Positions 17,388-26,147 of a DNA stretch of 64,000 bases are shown here, piece after piece. Made by a program: the position numbers and the translations under genes. Numbering within the stretch: the stretch's first letter is position 1; every line of letters begins with the position of its first letter. The DNA comes from Rhodoblastus acidophilus (GTDB lineage Bacteria > Pseudomonadota > Alphaproteobacteria > Rhizobiales > Beijerinckiaceae), in assembly GCF_009720655.1 (NCBI RefSeq), contig NZ_WNKS01000012.1, forward strand, positions 1-64,000. Direction: 5' to 3'. The notes beneath the pieces were generated by a model. That model ran no database searches, had not been told where the DNA came from, and was given only the letters and a program-made list of their open reading frames with translations.

Positions 17388-17830
17388 CGGCGGTGTTCCA
17401 GCAGTTTGTGCGCGTCCGCGATCACATGGGCGACGCGCGGCGTCAGCGCCAGGTCGGACAAATCGTCGGGACGCCGCCAAAGGATTTCGCCAGCCTCGGC
17501 GCTCGGGCGGCCTTCGCCCGCGACCCAGCGCGCCGCGAAGGACAGGATGACGTAATGGCGCTCCACCCGTCCCGCCGAATCGCGCTCGATATGCTCGACG
17601 GGCTGGTTGAAGGCGGCGATTTCCGCGACCACGCCGGTCTCCTCGCGCAATTCGCGCAAGGCCGCCTGCTCCAGCGATTCGCCGGTCTCGACCAGCCCGC
17701 CCGGCAGGGTGAAGACGTGCGCATAGGGCGCGGCGGTGCGGGTCGCGAGCAAAACCTTGTCGTCGCGAAACACGGCGATGCTCACCGCCAGCGCCGGCTG
17801 GTCAGGATAATGACGGCGCGATCCGCTCAT
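17384..17830 (-). CDS. Nudix hydrolase
   Basis: 148 residues with a complete Nudix box, [23 protein letters not shown] in its G-x5-E-x7-REUxEExG arrangement (sequence seen around residues 54-76). The family hydrolyses nucleoside diphosphate derivatives; closest in form to ADP-ribose or mutT-like enzymes, but the substrate is unknown. Start [11 protein letters not shown] at 17830 overlaps the pdxH stop by four bases, and its own stop overlaps the next gene: a tight pdxH-Nudix-TIGR02301 operon. Confidence 0.88.
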   Translation of the reverse strand: MSGSRRHYPDQPALAVSIAVFRDDKVLLATRTAAPYAHVFTLPGGLVETGESLEQAALRELREETGVVAEIAAFNQPVEHIERDSAGRVERHYVILSFAARWVAGEGRPSAEAGEILWRRPDDLSDLALTPRVAHVIADAHKLLEHRR

Positions 17831-18441
17831 GGATACAGCGCCTCGCAGGTCCAGTCGCCCCGAGGCTCGGGGCGGCGGTAGCACAGGCGCTCGTGCAGGC
17901 GAAAAGGCTTGTCCGTCCAGAATTCGATTTCGACGGGGCGGATGCGGTAGCCGCCCCAATGCGGCGGGCGCGGGACGTCGCCGAGGCCGAAGCGCGCGGC
18001 CTGCGCCGCCACGGCTTTCTCAAGGGCGAATCGGCTCTCCAGCGGCCGCGATTGCGCGCTGGCCCAGGCGCCGATACGGCTGTCGCGCGGGCGTCCGGCG
18101 AAATAAAGGTCCGATTCGGCCTCCGACACGTGTTCGACCGGCCCGCGGAAACGGAATTGTTTTCGAAGGCTTTTCCAGTGCAGCGCGCCGGCGGCCATGG
18201 GATGCGATTCGAGCTCTTGCCCCTTGGCGCTTTCGCGGTTGGTGTAGAAGACGAAGCCGCGCTCGTCGAAGCCGCGCAACAACACCATGCGGGCGTTGGG
18301 CAGGCCGTTGGCGTCCACGCTCGCCAGGCACATGGCCTCGGGATCGTTGATCTCCTTGGCCCGCGCCTCCTCCATCCAGCGCGCGAACAGACCAAAAGGC
18401 TCGTGCTCCAGCTTATGATTACCCGCCATTAACGCGTTCAT
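17827..18441 (-). CDS. pdxH: Pyridoxamine 5'-phosphate oxidase
   Basis: 204-residue FMN enzyme making pyridoxal 5'-phosphate from the pyridoxamine or pyridoxine phosphate. Landmarks are [19 protein letters not shown] (FMN binding), [19 protein letters not shown], and the C-terminal [11 protein letters not shown]...FRLHER...W. Length is standard. It is the first gene of a three-gene operon with ATGA overlaps. Confidence 0.95.
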   Translation of the reverse strand: MNALMAGNHKLEHEPFGLFARWMEEARAKEINDPEAMCLASVDANGLPNARMVLLRGFDERGFVFYTNRESAKGQELESHPMAAGALHWKSLRKQFRFRGPVEHVSEAESDLYFAGRPRDSRIGAWASAQSRPLESRFALEKAVAAQAARFGLGDVPRPPHWGGYRIRPVEIEFWTDKPFRLHERLCYRRPEPRGDWTCEALYP

Positions 18442-18478
18442 TGGATGATGCTCAAGTCTGTGTCCGGATTACGCCCGC

Positions 18479-18958
18479 TTGCTTGCACGTTCGCGCCTAC
18501 TTCCTAGCAAAACGCCGACGCGCGGGCTGCATTTTTTTGTGGTCTTCCGCGCGGCGACCCTGATCCCGTTCGCGCTGTGCGGCTGCTCGGTCGCAACCCC
18601 GCTCAGTCCCGACGTGGATATGCGAGCGACCGGCGCGATTGCGCCCGTCGCCGCCGCGCCGGCGCGCCCCGCCCTGCCCGCCGGGCTCGACGAGGAGGAC
18701 AGGCGCCGCGCCATGGGCGCGCTCGGCATCGCGCTCGATCCCCAGGGCAATGGCGCGAGCGTCGCCTGGAACAATCCGGTGAGCAAGGCCCATGGCATGG
18801 TCACCCCGGTCGGCTTCGCTTTTCCGGAAAACGGGCTGATCTGCCGAAAGTTTTCCGCGCGATTCGAGACGGCGGCCGGCGCGGAAGCCGATTCCGGCGC
18901 CGCCTGCCGCGACAAGGACGCGATGTGGACGCTGACGGACTTTCGCAAGGGCGGATGA
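18479..18958 (+). CDS. Surface-antigen-like lipoprotein (17 kDa antigen domain)
   Basis: Up to 159 residues. A hydrophobic segment ending FALCGCS is a lipobox, and the C-terminal half (WNNPVSKAHGMVTPVGFAFPENGLICRKF ... GAACRDKDAMWTL) matches the RT0821/Lpp0805-type surface antigen domain, including its paired cysteines. The start is uncertain: TTG 18479, or GTG 18539, which would give a more normal signal peptide. Probably anchored in the outer membrane. Divergent from pdxH. Confidence 0.65.
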   Translation: MLARSRLLPSKTPTRGLHFFVVFRAATLIPFALCGCSVATPLSPDVDMRATGAIAPVAAAPARPALPAGLDEEDRRRAMGALGIALDPQGNGASVAWNNPVSKAHGMVTPVGFAFPENGLICRKFSARFETAAGAEADSGAACRDKDAMWTLTDFRKGG

Positions 18959-19061
18959 GCTGTCGCCCCCCTTGCGGACGGCTGCGTTCAAGACCACATG
19001 ATGAGGGAAGACAGGACGCCGGGGCCGCTCGCGGACCGGCTGCCAAATGGGCTTTAGGACA

Positions 19062-20003
19062 ATGCGCGATCCCTACCAAGTACTCGGCGTGGCCAAGGAC
19101 GCCTCGCAGGCGGATGTGAAGAAGGCGTTTCGAAAACTCGCCAAGCAGCACCATCCCGACCAGAATCCGAACGACCCCAAGGCCCAGGCGAAATTCGCCG
19201 AGGTCAATTCGGCTTACGAAATCCTCGGCGACGAGAAAAAGCGCGGCGCCTTCGACCGGGGCGAGATCGACGCGGAAGGCAAGCCGCGCGGTTTTGAGGG
19301 CTTTCCCGGCGGCGGTTTTCGGCGCGGCGGTCCCGGCGGCGGTCCCGGCGGCGCGCATTCCGAATTCCATTTCGGCGGCGGCGCGCCCTTCGACGCGGCT
19401 GACATTTTTTCCGACCTGTTCGGCATGGGGCGCGGACGCGGCGGCGGCGGGCATGCGCGCCCGCAGCCTGGCGCGGACGTCGCGCTCGACACCCATGTGT
19501 CGCTCGAAACCGCCCTGCGCGGCGGCAAGGCGCGGGTGCTCACGCCCGCTGGAAAAACCCTGGAAGTCAATGTTCCCGCCGGCGTCGAGGAAGGCAAGCA
19601 GATCCGCCTGCGCGGCCAGGGCCAGCCCGGTCCCGGCGGCGGTCCGGCCGGCGACGCGCTGGTGACGGTGCACATCCAGAAACATCCGCATTTCCGCGTG
19701 GACGGCCGCGACCTCAGGCTGGACCTGCCCGTGACCCTTTATGAGGCGGTGCTGGGCGGCAAAATCGAGGCGCCGACGCTCGGCGGCAAGGTGGAGCTGA
19801 CCCTGCCGCCGAAGAGCAATTCGGGCAAGACTCTGCGTCTGCGCGGCAAAGGTCTGCCGGCGTCGGGCGGACAGCCTGCGGGCGACCTGCTGATCACGCT
19901 GCGCATCACCTTGCCGGACGGCGACTGGGCCGAACTGGAGGAGGTGGCGAAGACGATGCAGGCGAAGCAGCCCTATGATCCCAGGGTGGAGCTGGCGAAG
20001 TAA
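19062..20003 (+). CDS. DnaJ-like co-chaperone (CbpA type)
   Basis: 313 residues: J domain at 1-70 with the essential HPD (KQHHPDQNPN) and an ExxSAYEILGD helix, a Gly/Phe/Arg-rich linker, and two C-terminal substrate-binding beta domains (GADVALDTHVSLETALRGGK, ..., TLYEAVLGGKIEAPTLGGKVELTLPP). There is no cysteine-rich zinc region, so it is of the class B/CbpA kind rather than DnaJ. It stimulates Hsp70 ATPase. ATG 19062 follows TTAGGACA; an in-frame ATG at 19047 is possible. Confidence 0.88.
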   Translation: MRDPYQVLGVAKDASQADVKKAFRKLAKQHHPDQNPNDPKAQAKFAEVNSAYEILGDEKKRGAFDRGEIDAEGKPRGFEGFPGGGFRRGGPGGGPGGAHSEFHFGGGAPFDAADIFSDLFGMGRGRGGGGHARPQPGADVALDTHVSLETALRGGKARVLTPAGKTLEVNVPAGVEEGKQIRLRGQGQPGPGGGPAGDALVTVHIQKHPHFRVDGRDLRLDLPVTLYEAVLGGKIEAPTLGGKVELTLPPKSNSGKTLRLRGKGLPASGGQPAGDLLITLRITLPDGDWAELEEVAKTMQAKQPYDPRVELAK

Positions 20004-20005
20004 CC

Positions 20006-20026
20006 TGTATTGCAAAATGCGCTACA
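20006..20026. promoter_or_regulatory. Imperfect palindrome, possible TA operator
   Basis: TGTATTGCAAAATGCGCTACA is an imperfect inverted repeat (TGTA...TACA with GC inside) 29 bases before the antitoxin ATG. DUF1778 antitoxins autoregulate by binding such sites, so this is a candidate operator; it also overlaps the likely promoter. Confidence 0.4.
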
Positions 20027-20054
20027 TGGGATATCCTTTGTTCAGGAGCCGACC

Positions 20055-20357
20055 ATGAGCGCACAAACGCAATCCCGTAAGGACCATCCGATTTCGATGC
20101 GGCTCCCAGAAGCCGATATCGCCCTGATCGACCGCGCCGCCGCTCTGCGTGGACGATCGCGAACGGAATTTGTGCGCGACGCCGCCGTGAGCGCGGCTGA
20201 AACGGCGCTTCTTGAAAACCGGGTGATCCGCATGAGCGAAGAAGGCTTCGCGGATTTTCTCGCCGCCCTCTCGGCGCCGCCGACGCCGCCGCCCGAGATG
20301 GTTGAGGTCGTGAAACGCCCGGCGCCCTGGGAGCCTGGCTACAAGCCCAAGGGCTGA
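20055..20357 (+). CDS. DUF1778 (TacA-like) antitoxin
   Basis: 100 residues. The N-terminus is a ribbon-helix-helix (HPISMRLPEADIALIDRAAALRGRSRTEFVRDAA), and the C-terminal tail (after about residue 65) is the usual toxin-neutralising arm. The family pairs with acetyltransferase toxins, binds the toxin and represses its own operon. ATG at 20055 follows CAGGAGCCG. The toxin gene begins two bases after its stop. Confidence 0.88.
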   Translation: MSAQTQSRKDHPISMRLPEADIALIDRAAALRGRSRTEFVRDAAVSAAETALLENRVIRMSEEGFADFLAALSAPPTPPPEMVEVVKRPAPWEPGYKPKG

Positions 20358-20358
20358 C

Positions 20359-20859
20359 ATGGGCCTGTCAGCGCCGGAACCGCTCACGTCGGCTCACGAC
20401 ATCTCCAGATTCGCTTGCGGCAAACCACAATTGGATCATTGGCTTAAAACGCGCGCGCTTGGCAACCAGGACAAGGGTTTTACAGCAGTGATGGTGGTTC
20501 ACGAGGCTGGACGCGTGGCGGGATATTACGGCTTGTCGCCGACGGCGGTCATTCCCGGTAAGCTGCCCCGGTCGATCCGCACGGGCCAACCGCCCGATCC
20601 GGTCCCGTGCATCTTGCTCGGCCAGTTGGCGACCAATCTTGAATGGGCGGGACGCGGCGTCGGCACAGGCTTGCTGAAACACGCATTCCACCGCAGCGTG
20701 GCGGCGGCGCAACTGATCGGCGGTCGCGCCTTGATGGTGAACGCGATTGACGCGGAAGCCGGTGATTTTTGGAGACGACGCGGGTTTTCGCCCTCAAGGG
20801 ACGATCCACTGGTCCTGTTCCGGTCGATGGCGGCGGTGGCCGCCGCCTTGATCGCGTGA
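20359..20859 (+). CDS. GNAT toxin (TacT/AtaT-like)
   Basis: 166-residue GNAT acetyltransferase. Known relatives acetylate the aminoacyl group of charged tRNAs and stop translation. Visible features are FACGKPQLDHWLKTRA (typical of TacT-like toxins), RVAGYYGLSP, the acetyl-CoA loop region LATNLEWAGRGVGTGLL (R/Q-x-x-G-x-G/A form), and the catalytic-tyrosine region replaced here by FWRRRGFSPS. Directly downstream of its antitoxin. Which tRNA it would modify cannot be seen. Confidence 0.86.
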   Translation: MGLSAPEPLTSAHDISRFACGKPQLDHWLKTRALGNQDKGFTAVMVVHEAGRVAGYYGLSPTAVIPGKLPRSIRTGQPPDPVPCILLGQLATNLEWAGRGVGTGLLKHAFHRSVAAAQLIGGRALMVNAIDAEAGDFWRRRGFSPSRDDPLVLFRSMAAVAAALIA

Positions 20860-20889
20860 AGGGCGCGTCGCCGAACTTCCGGATCAATG

Positions 20890-20976
20890 TGGTGCGGGCG
20901 GCCGGGTTCGAACCGGCATGGCCTTGCGGCCGAGAGATTTTAAGTCTCTTGCGTCTACCGATTTCGCCACGCCCGC
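20890..20976 (-). tRNA. tRNA-Leu(TAA)
   Basis: Reads 5' to 3' on the - strand from GCGGGCGTGGCG with D-loop AAATCGGTAGACGC, anticodon loop CTTAAAA (anticodon TAA), a long class II variable arm CGGCCGCAAGGCC, T-loop GTTCGAAC, acceptor CGCCCGC and an encoded CCA. All stems pair. Confidence 0.95.
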
Positions 20977-21225
20977 GCCGCTTCGCTTATAAGTTGCCGA
21001 ACAAAGGCGCGCCAAGAGGAATTTTCGGGAACGAAGGCCATTCGCCGCCAAGCGCGCAGGTTTTCACGACGCACATGACAAAGGCGTCTTGCCGAGACCT
21101 TGGGCATAGCGCCGCCGCGAAAGGCGCCGGGACTGCGACTCGATGTCCAAATTCGGGTTAATATCTGTCTAAGGCTTGACCGGATTACACTCTTTTGTGA
21201 AAGGTTTGGGGGAACGGAGAGTCTC

Positions 21226-21984
21226 GTGCCCCCACGCATCGCCCTCGTCGTCGGCCTCAAGCAAGAAGCTCGAGCCGCAGCCACCCCTCTCACCGTCGTC
21301 GGCGGTGGGTGCGCCAAACGCACCTACCAGCTTCTCGATCGCGCCGGACCGATCGACGCCGTGATGAGCTTCGGCATCGCCGGCGGCATCGCCCCCGGCC
21401 AAAAACCGGGCGACGTCATCCTGGCGGACAAGGTGATCGCCGGCGAGATTTTTTCCGCCGATCCCCGCTGGCTCGCGGCCCTTTCGCGGAAAATTCCCGA
21501 CACGCGCGTCGGCGCCCTGGTCGGCGTCGACGAAATGATCGGCTGCCGCCACCACAAGGCGCGGCTGCACAAGGAAACCGGGGGTCTCGCCGTCGACATG
21601 GAATCGCACGGCGCGGCGCGCTATGCGCAAGAGCGCGGCATTCCGTTCATCGCCCTGCGCGCCGTGGCCGATCCGCACCACCGGGCCTTGCCCGGCTCCG
21701 CTCTGGTCGGCATGAATCCCGACGGCTCCACCAATGTGCCGGCCGTGCTGCGCGCTTTGGCGCGACGGCCGGGGGATCTGCCCGGCCTGATCCTGACGGC
21801 GCGCGAGGCCGGCGCCGCCATGCGGGCGCTCGTCCGCTGCCGCCGCCTGCTCGGCGAGTTTTTCGGCTTCGACCACGGCGTCCAGCCGCATCTCCACCTG
21901 AGCGGCAAGAATGAAGCGCGCCGGCCGCTGTTCGCCGAAGGCAATTTCGGGCTTCCCGGCGCCCTCGGTCTGGACGCCGAATAA
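21226..21984 (+). CDS. hpnG: Hopanoid-associated phosphorylase HpnG, with an overprinted C-terminus
   Basis: 252-residue nucleoside-phosphorylase-like protein. HpnG removes adenine from adenosylhopane to give ribosylhopane in side-chain synthesis. Landmarks: IALVVGLKQEARA, MSFGIAGGIAPGQKPGDVI, GLAVDMESHGAARYA. GTG 21226 follows GGAGAG. The last 45 or so residues, from about CRRLLGEFFGFDHG, are coded by DNA 83 percent identical, ungapped over 140 bp, to the antisense strand of the hpnH 3' end (21841-21980 against 22160-22299). The C-terminus thus appears to come from a duplication rather than from the phosphorylase family. Convergent with hpnH. Confidence 0.88.
   Translation: MPPRIALVVGLKQEARAAATPLTVVGGGCAKRTYQLLDRAGPIDAVMSFGIAGGIAPGQKPGDVILADKVIAGEIFSADPRWLAALSRKIPDTRVGALVGVDEMIGCRHHKARLHKETGGLAVDMESHGAARYAQERGIPFIALRAVADPHHRALPGSALVGMNPDGSTNVPAVLRALARRPGDLPGLILTAREAGAAMRALVRCRRLLGEFFGFDHGVQPHLHLSGKNEARRPLFAEGNFGLPGALGLDAE
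21841..21980 (+). repeat. Direct duplication of the hpnH 3' end inside hpnG, copy 1
   Basis: Starts CGCCGCCTGCTCGGCGAG. Hand alignment to 22160-22299 without gaps gives 24 mismatches in 140 positions. On the - strand this copy would still encode a recognisable HpnH tail (KPEIAFGEQRPARFILAAQV), now not attached to hpnH. Confidence 0.85.
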
Positions 21985-22017
21985 AGTCCGCCGCGGCCGG
22001 GCGATCCGCCCGGCCTG

Positions 22018-22142
22018 ATACGGTTTCCGCAAGACCGCTTCGCGATCCGCGAAAACGCAATCGCGCGGAAATCCTCCAGGCGAAGGGCGGATTTCTGCGC
22101 GATTGGAATACGATTTCCGAACGGATCGTTCGGAAATCGTAT
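22018..22142 (+). repeat. Family A repeat, full copy
   Basis: Lies between the convergent hpnG and hpnH genes and between the two copies of the hpnH-tail duplication. More diverged than others (GACCGC, CGCAATC, GCGATTGG), but the terminal ATACGATTTCCGAA/TTCGGAAATCGTAT hairpin is kept, with loop CGGATCG. Confidence 0.9.
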
Positions 22143-22153
22143 AGGGCGGAGCG

Positions 22154-23299
22154 CTACTCCGCCGCCTGCTTGGCGAGTTTTTCGGCTTCGACCACGGCGT
22201 TCAGCTGCTCCTCGACCTGGGCGGCGAAGATGAATTGCGCCGGCCGCTGTTTGTCGAGCGGAATTTCGGGCTTCATCGGGCCCTCGGTGTTCACGCCGAA
22301 CAGAGCCGTCCGGATCGCGTCCCAGGGACGGGTGATGGCGTGCTTGACCGCGCTCGGCTCGAAGCCGCAGTGCACCATGCAATCCGCGCATTTCTCGTAA
22401 TTGCCGACGCCATAGGCGTCCCAATCCGTGGTTTCCATCAGCTCTTTAAAAGTGCTGGCGTAGCCTTCGTTGAGCAGATAGCAGGGCCGCTGCCAGCCGA
22501 AGACGGTGCGCGCCGGATTGCCCCAGGGCGTACATTCAAAGGTCTGGTTGCCCGCGAGGAAATCGAGGAACACCGAGCTTTGGAAGAAATCCCAGCTCTT
22601 GCCGCCGTTGCCCCGCCTGAAAATGGCGCGGAACAATTCCTTGGTCTTGGCGCGGTTCAAGAAATGCTGCTGGTTGGGCGCGCGCTCGTAGGCGTAGCCC
22701 GGCGCGACCGTGGCGCCGCCGTTGACGCCCAGGCCCTTGAGCGTGTCGAGGAAATTGGCGACGCGCGCGGGATCGGCGTCGTTGAACAGGGTGCAGTTGA
22801 TGCTGACTTTGAACCCACGAGCCCTAGCGGCGGCGATGGCTTTCACCGCGCGGTCGTAAACCCCGTCCTGGCACACCGACTTGTCGTGCATCTCGCGGTC
22901 GCCGTCGAGATGGACCGACCAGTTGAAGGCGGAACTCGGCTCGAATTCGCCGAGCCGTTTTTCCAGCAGCAGCGCGTTGGTGCAGACGGTAACGAATTTT
23001 TTGCGGTCGAGGGCGCCCCTGACGATGCGGGGCAGGTCCTTGTGCAGCAGCGGTTCGCCGCCGGCGATCACGACCACGGGCGCGCCGCACTCGTCGATCG
23101 CCTCCATGCAATCTTCATAGGGCAGGCGCTGGTTGAGGATCTTGTCGGGATAATCGATCTTGCCGCACCCCGCGCAAGCGAGATTGCAGCGGAACAACGG
23201 CTCCAGCATCAGGACGAGAGGATAGCGCTTGCGTCCCAAAAGATGCTGCTTGACGATATAGGCGCCAATGCGCGCGCCCTCGAGCACCGGTATACCCAT
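22154..23299 (-). CDS. hpnH: Hopanoid C-30 radical SAM adenosyl transferase HpnH
   Basis: 381-residue radical SAM enzyme linking adenosyl to diploptene, the first step in extended hopanoids. The cluster-binding C-x3-C-x2-C is CNLACAGC (about residues 39-46), followed by VVVIAGGEPLLHKDLP. A C-terminal cysteine cluster includes EKCADCMVHCG. The ATG at 23299 follows GGAGAG. Divergent from hpnN, convergent with hpnG. Its 3' end (22160-22299) is the source or sister of the sequence copied into hpnG. Confidence 0.95.
   Translation of the reverse strand: MGIPVLEGARIGAYIVKQHLLGRKRYPLVLMLEPLFRCNLACAGCGKIDYPDKILNQRLPYEDCMEAIDECGAPVVVIAGGEPLLHKDLPRIVRGALDRKKFVTVCTNALLLEKRLGEFEPSSAFNWSVHLDGDREMHDKSVCQDGVYDRAVKAIAAARARGFKVSINCTLFNDADPARVANFLDTLKGLGVNGGATVAPGYAYERAPNQQHFLNRAKTKELFRAIFRRGNGGKSWDFFQSSVFLDFLAGNQTFECTPWGNPARTVFGWQRPCYLLNEGYASTFKELMETTDWDAYGVGNYEKCADCMVHCGFEPSAVKHAITRPWDAIRTALFGVNTEGPMKPEIPLDKQRPAQFIFAAQVEEQLNAVVEAEKLAKQAAE
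22160..22299 (+). repeat. Direct duplication of the hpnH 3' end, copy 2 (in hpnH)
   Basis: Counterpart of 21841-21980, offset 319 bp. As it encodes the C-terminus of an ordinary-looking HpnH on the - strand, this is taken as the parental copy. Confidence 0.85.
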
Positions 23300-23542
23300 A
23301 CGGTTTGTCTCTCCGGTTTCTCCTGTGACGATGCCAAATCGACACGGATTGCTAGCGATGCGCGGCGCTTTTGAAACAACGCCGCCTGAAAAAAGTTCGG
23401 GCAAAGCCATAGGCTCACCCCGGTTTGGTCGCAAGCAAAAACCGGCCCACGCCGGGGGACAACGGGGAAAAACGCCGCGACATGGTTTTCTTTCCTAAGG
23501 AAATATCGCAGGTTGGGCTGGAATGACTCGAAACGCCCGTTC

Positions 23543-26146
23543 ATGAATTCGCCCTCCCCCGCGCCGCAGCCCAAGCCCGAGGAAATCCGTCTTGTCGCGC
23601 GGCTGGTGGCCCTCTGCGCCCGGCGCAAGTGGATCACCCTGCTGGTTTCGCTGGCGCTGACTTTTGCCGCGAGTTGGTACACGGCCGGGCATTTCGCCAT
23701 GTCCACCGATCTCAACACGCTGATTTCGCAGGATTTGCCCTGGCGCAAACGCGAGATGGCGCTGAGCAAGGCGTTTCCGCAGCGGCAGGACACGCTGCTC
23801 GCCGTGCTCGACGCGCCGAGCCCCGAACACGCCAATGAGGCGGCGCGCGGGCTGCAGGCCGCCCTACAGGCGCAAACCGAGCATTTTTCCGACGTTCGCT
23901 CGCTCGAAACCTCGGATTTTTTCGCGCGCCAGGGGTTGTTGTATCTGCCGACGGCCGATGTGTCGGCGCGCATGTCGCAGTTGATCGACGCCCAGCCTTT
24001 TTTGGGCGCGCTGGCGCGGGACCCCAGCTTGCGCGGCCTTTCCGGCGCGCTCGGGCTGATGGCGAAGCCGCCGGCTGAAGCATCGCTGTCCGGAACGGCT
24101 GACCTGGCCAAGCCGCTCGCCGCCGTGGCCGAGGCGCTGCAAGCCGCGCGCGCCGGCAAGGCGAGTGAGTTTTCGTGGTCCGCGCTGTTTTCGGGCGCGC
24201 CGCCCAGCGTCCAGGACAAGCGGCGGTTTCTCCAGATCAGCCCGAAACTCGACTATTCGGAATTGCAACCGGGCGCCGCCGCAAGCGACGCCTTGCGCGC
24301 GACCGCGCGGCGGTTGGAGCTCACGCCCGAGCACGGCTATCGCCTGCGCCTGACCGGCGACGTCGCCATGCAGGACGAGGAATTCGGCACGCTCGCCGAG
24401 GGCGCCGCGCTCAACAATGGCCTGATGGTCGCCGCCGTGCTGCTCATCCTGTGGCGCGCCTTGCGCTGGGGGCGGCTCATTGTCGCGGTCATGGCCAACA
24501 TGATCGTCGGCCTCGCGCTGACCGCCGCCGCCGGCCTGGCCATGGTGGGCGTGCTCAATCCGATTTCCGTCGCCTTCGCCGTGCTGTTCGTCGGCATTGG
24601 CGTCGATTTCGGCATCCAATTCGCCGTGCGCTACCGCGAGGAGCGGTTCCAGCATCTGGGCCTGGACAAGGCGCTCGACAGGGCCGGCTCGGGGGCGAGC
24701 CTGCCGCTGTCGCTGGCCGCAGCGGCCACCGCCGCGGGCTTTTTCTCCTTCATACCCACCGCCTATCGCGGCGTGTCCGAACTCGGCCTGATCGCCGGGG
24801 TCGGCATGATCCTGGCGTTTTGTTCGTCTGTCACGCTGCTCCCCGCCCTGCTGGCGATTTTAAAGCCGCCGGCGGAAACGGCGCCCGTGGGCTACGCGTT
24901 TTTGGCTCCGATCGACCGCTTTCAGACCAGCCACCGAAAGCTGATCGTCGGCGCCGCGCTCGGCCTCGCGGTTCTGGGCGCGCCGCTGTTGACGCAAGTG
25001 CGCTTCGACATCAATCCGCTGAACCTGCGCAGCGCCAAGGTCGAATCCGTCGCCACCATATTGGAATTGGCCAGCGACCCGCGCAACGCGCCCAATTCCA
25101 TCGAAATTTTGGCGCAAAATCTCGCGGAGGCCGACGCGCTGGCGGCAAGACTGCGCGCCCTGCCCGAAGTCGAAACCGTGTCCACGCTGTCGAGCTTCGT
25201 GCCCGAGGACCAGCAAACAAAACTCGCGGCCATTTGGGACGCGCGCGACCTGCTGGGAACGAGCCTGTCGGTCAAACCGCTGCCGGCGCCCGGCGATTCC
25301 GAGGATGTCGAGGCGTTGCGGCAGGCGGCCCAACACCTGGCGCTGGCGCCCGGCCTGGAGCCGATGGCGCGGGCGCTCGGCGATCTCGCCGCTTCGCCGC
25401 CGGAGGCGCGCGAACGGGCGCGCCGCGACGTGATTGCGCCAATGCTGGCGCTGCTCGGCGACTTGAAAAAGGCGCTGGACGCCGCGCCCATCGCGGTCGA
25501 GGATCTTCCCAACGCGTTTTCGCGCGACTGGATCGCCCGGGACGGGCGGGCGCGGGTCGAGCTTTGGGCGCGCGGCGACCGCAACGATTTTAACAACCTG
25601 CGCGAATTTTCGGACGCGGTTCGAAAAGTCGCGCCGGAGGCGGCGGGCGCGGCGGTGTCGATCCTCGAGTCCGGCGACACGGTGATCAAGGCTTTCGCGC
25701 AGGCCGGGGCTCTGGCGCTGATCTCGATCACGCTGCTGCTGTGGCTGGCGCTGCGGCGTTTTGGCGACGTGGCGCTGACCCTGGCGCCGCTGCTGCTCGC
25801 GGGCGTCTATACGATGGAAATCTGCGTCCTGATCGATCTCAAACTGAATTTCGCCAATATCATCGCCCTGCCGCTGCTGCTGGGGCTCGGCGTCGCCTTC
25901 AAGATCTATTATGTGATGGCTTGGCGCGCGGGGGCCGCCGAACTGCTGCAAACCAGCCTGACGCGGGCGATCTTCTTCTCCGCCATGACCACGGCGACGG
26001 CGTTCGGCAGTCTTTATCTGTCGAACCATCCGGGCACGTCGAGCATGGGCAAGCTTTTGGCCCTGTCGCTGGCGACAACGCTGTGCGCCGCCGTGTTTTT
26101 TCAGCCTGCGTTGATGGGGCCGCCGAGGACGCAGGCGGATGGTTAG
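23543..26146 (+). CDS. hpnN: Hopanoid-associated RND transporter HpnN
   Basis: 867-residue MMPL/RND-type transporter that moves hopanoids to the outer membrane. A first helix near residue 22-45 (WITLLVSLALTFAASWY), a large periplasmic loop, a bundle of helices (NNGLMVAAVLLILW..., MIVGLALTAAAGLAMVGVLNPISVAFAVLFVGIGVDFGIQ), then the same pattern repeated after about residue 470. ATG 23543 is used; a TTG at 23513 with AAGG upstream is an alternative that adds ten residues. Divergent from hpnH across about 240 bp. Confidence 0.92.
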   Translation: MNSPSPAPQPKPEEIRLVARLVALCARRKWITLLVSLALTFAASWYTAGHFAMSTDLNTLISQDLPWRKREMALSKAFPQRQDTLLAVLDAPSPEHANEAARGLQAALQAQTEHFSDVRSLETSDFFARQGLLYLPTADVSARMSQLIDAQPFLGALARDPSLRGLSGALGLMAKPPAEASLSGTADLAKPLAAVAEALQAARAGKASEFSWSALFSGAPPSVQDKRRFLQISPKLDYSELQPGAAASDALRATARRLELTPEHGYRLRLTGDVAMQDEEFGTLAEGAALNNGLMVAAVLLILWRALRWGRLIVAVMANMIVGLALTAAAGLAMVGVLNPISVAFAVLFVGIGVDFGIQFAVRYREERFQHLGLDKALDRAGSGASLPLSLAAAATAAGFFSFIPTAYRGVSELGLIAGVGMILAFCSSVTLLPALLAILKPPAETAPVGYAFLAPIDRFQTSHRKLIVGAALGLAVLGAPLLTQVRFDINPLNLRSAKVESVATILELASDPRNAPNSIEILAQNLAEADALAARLRALPEVETVSTLSSFVPEDQQTKLAAIWDARDLLGTSLSVKPLPAPGDSEDVEALRQAAQHLALAPGLEPMARALGDLAASPPEARERARRDVIAPMLALLGDLKKALDAAPIAVEDLPNAFSRDWIARDGRARVELWARGDRNDFNNLREFSDAVRKVAPEAAGAAVSILESGDTVIKAFAQAGALALISITLLLWLALRRFGDVALTLAPLLLAGVYTMEICVLIDLKLNFANIIALPLLLGLGVAFKIYYVMAWRAGAAELLQTSLTRAIFFSAMTTATAFGSLYLSNHPGTSSMGKLLALSLATTLCAAVFFQPALMGPPRTQADG

Positions 26147-26147
26147 T

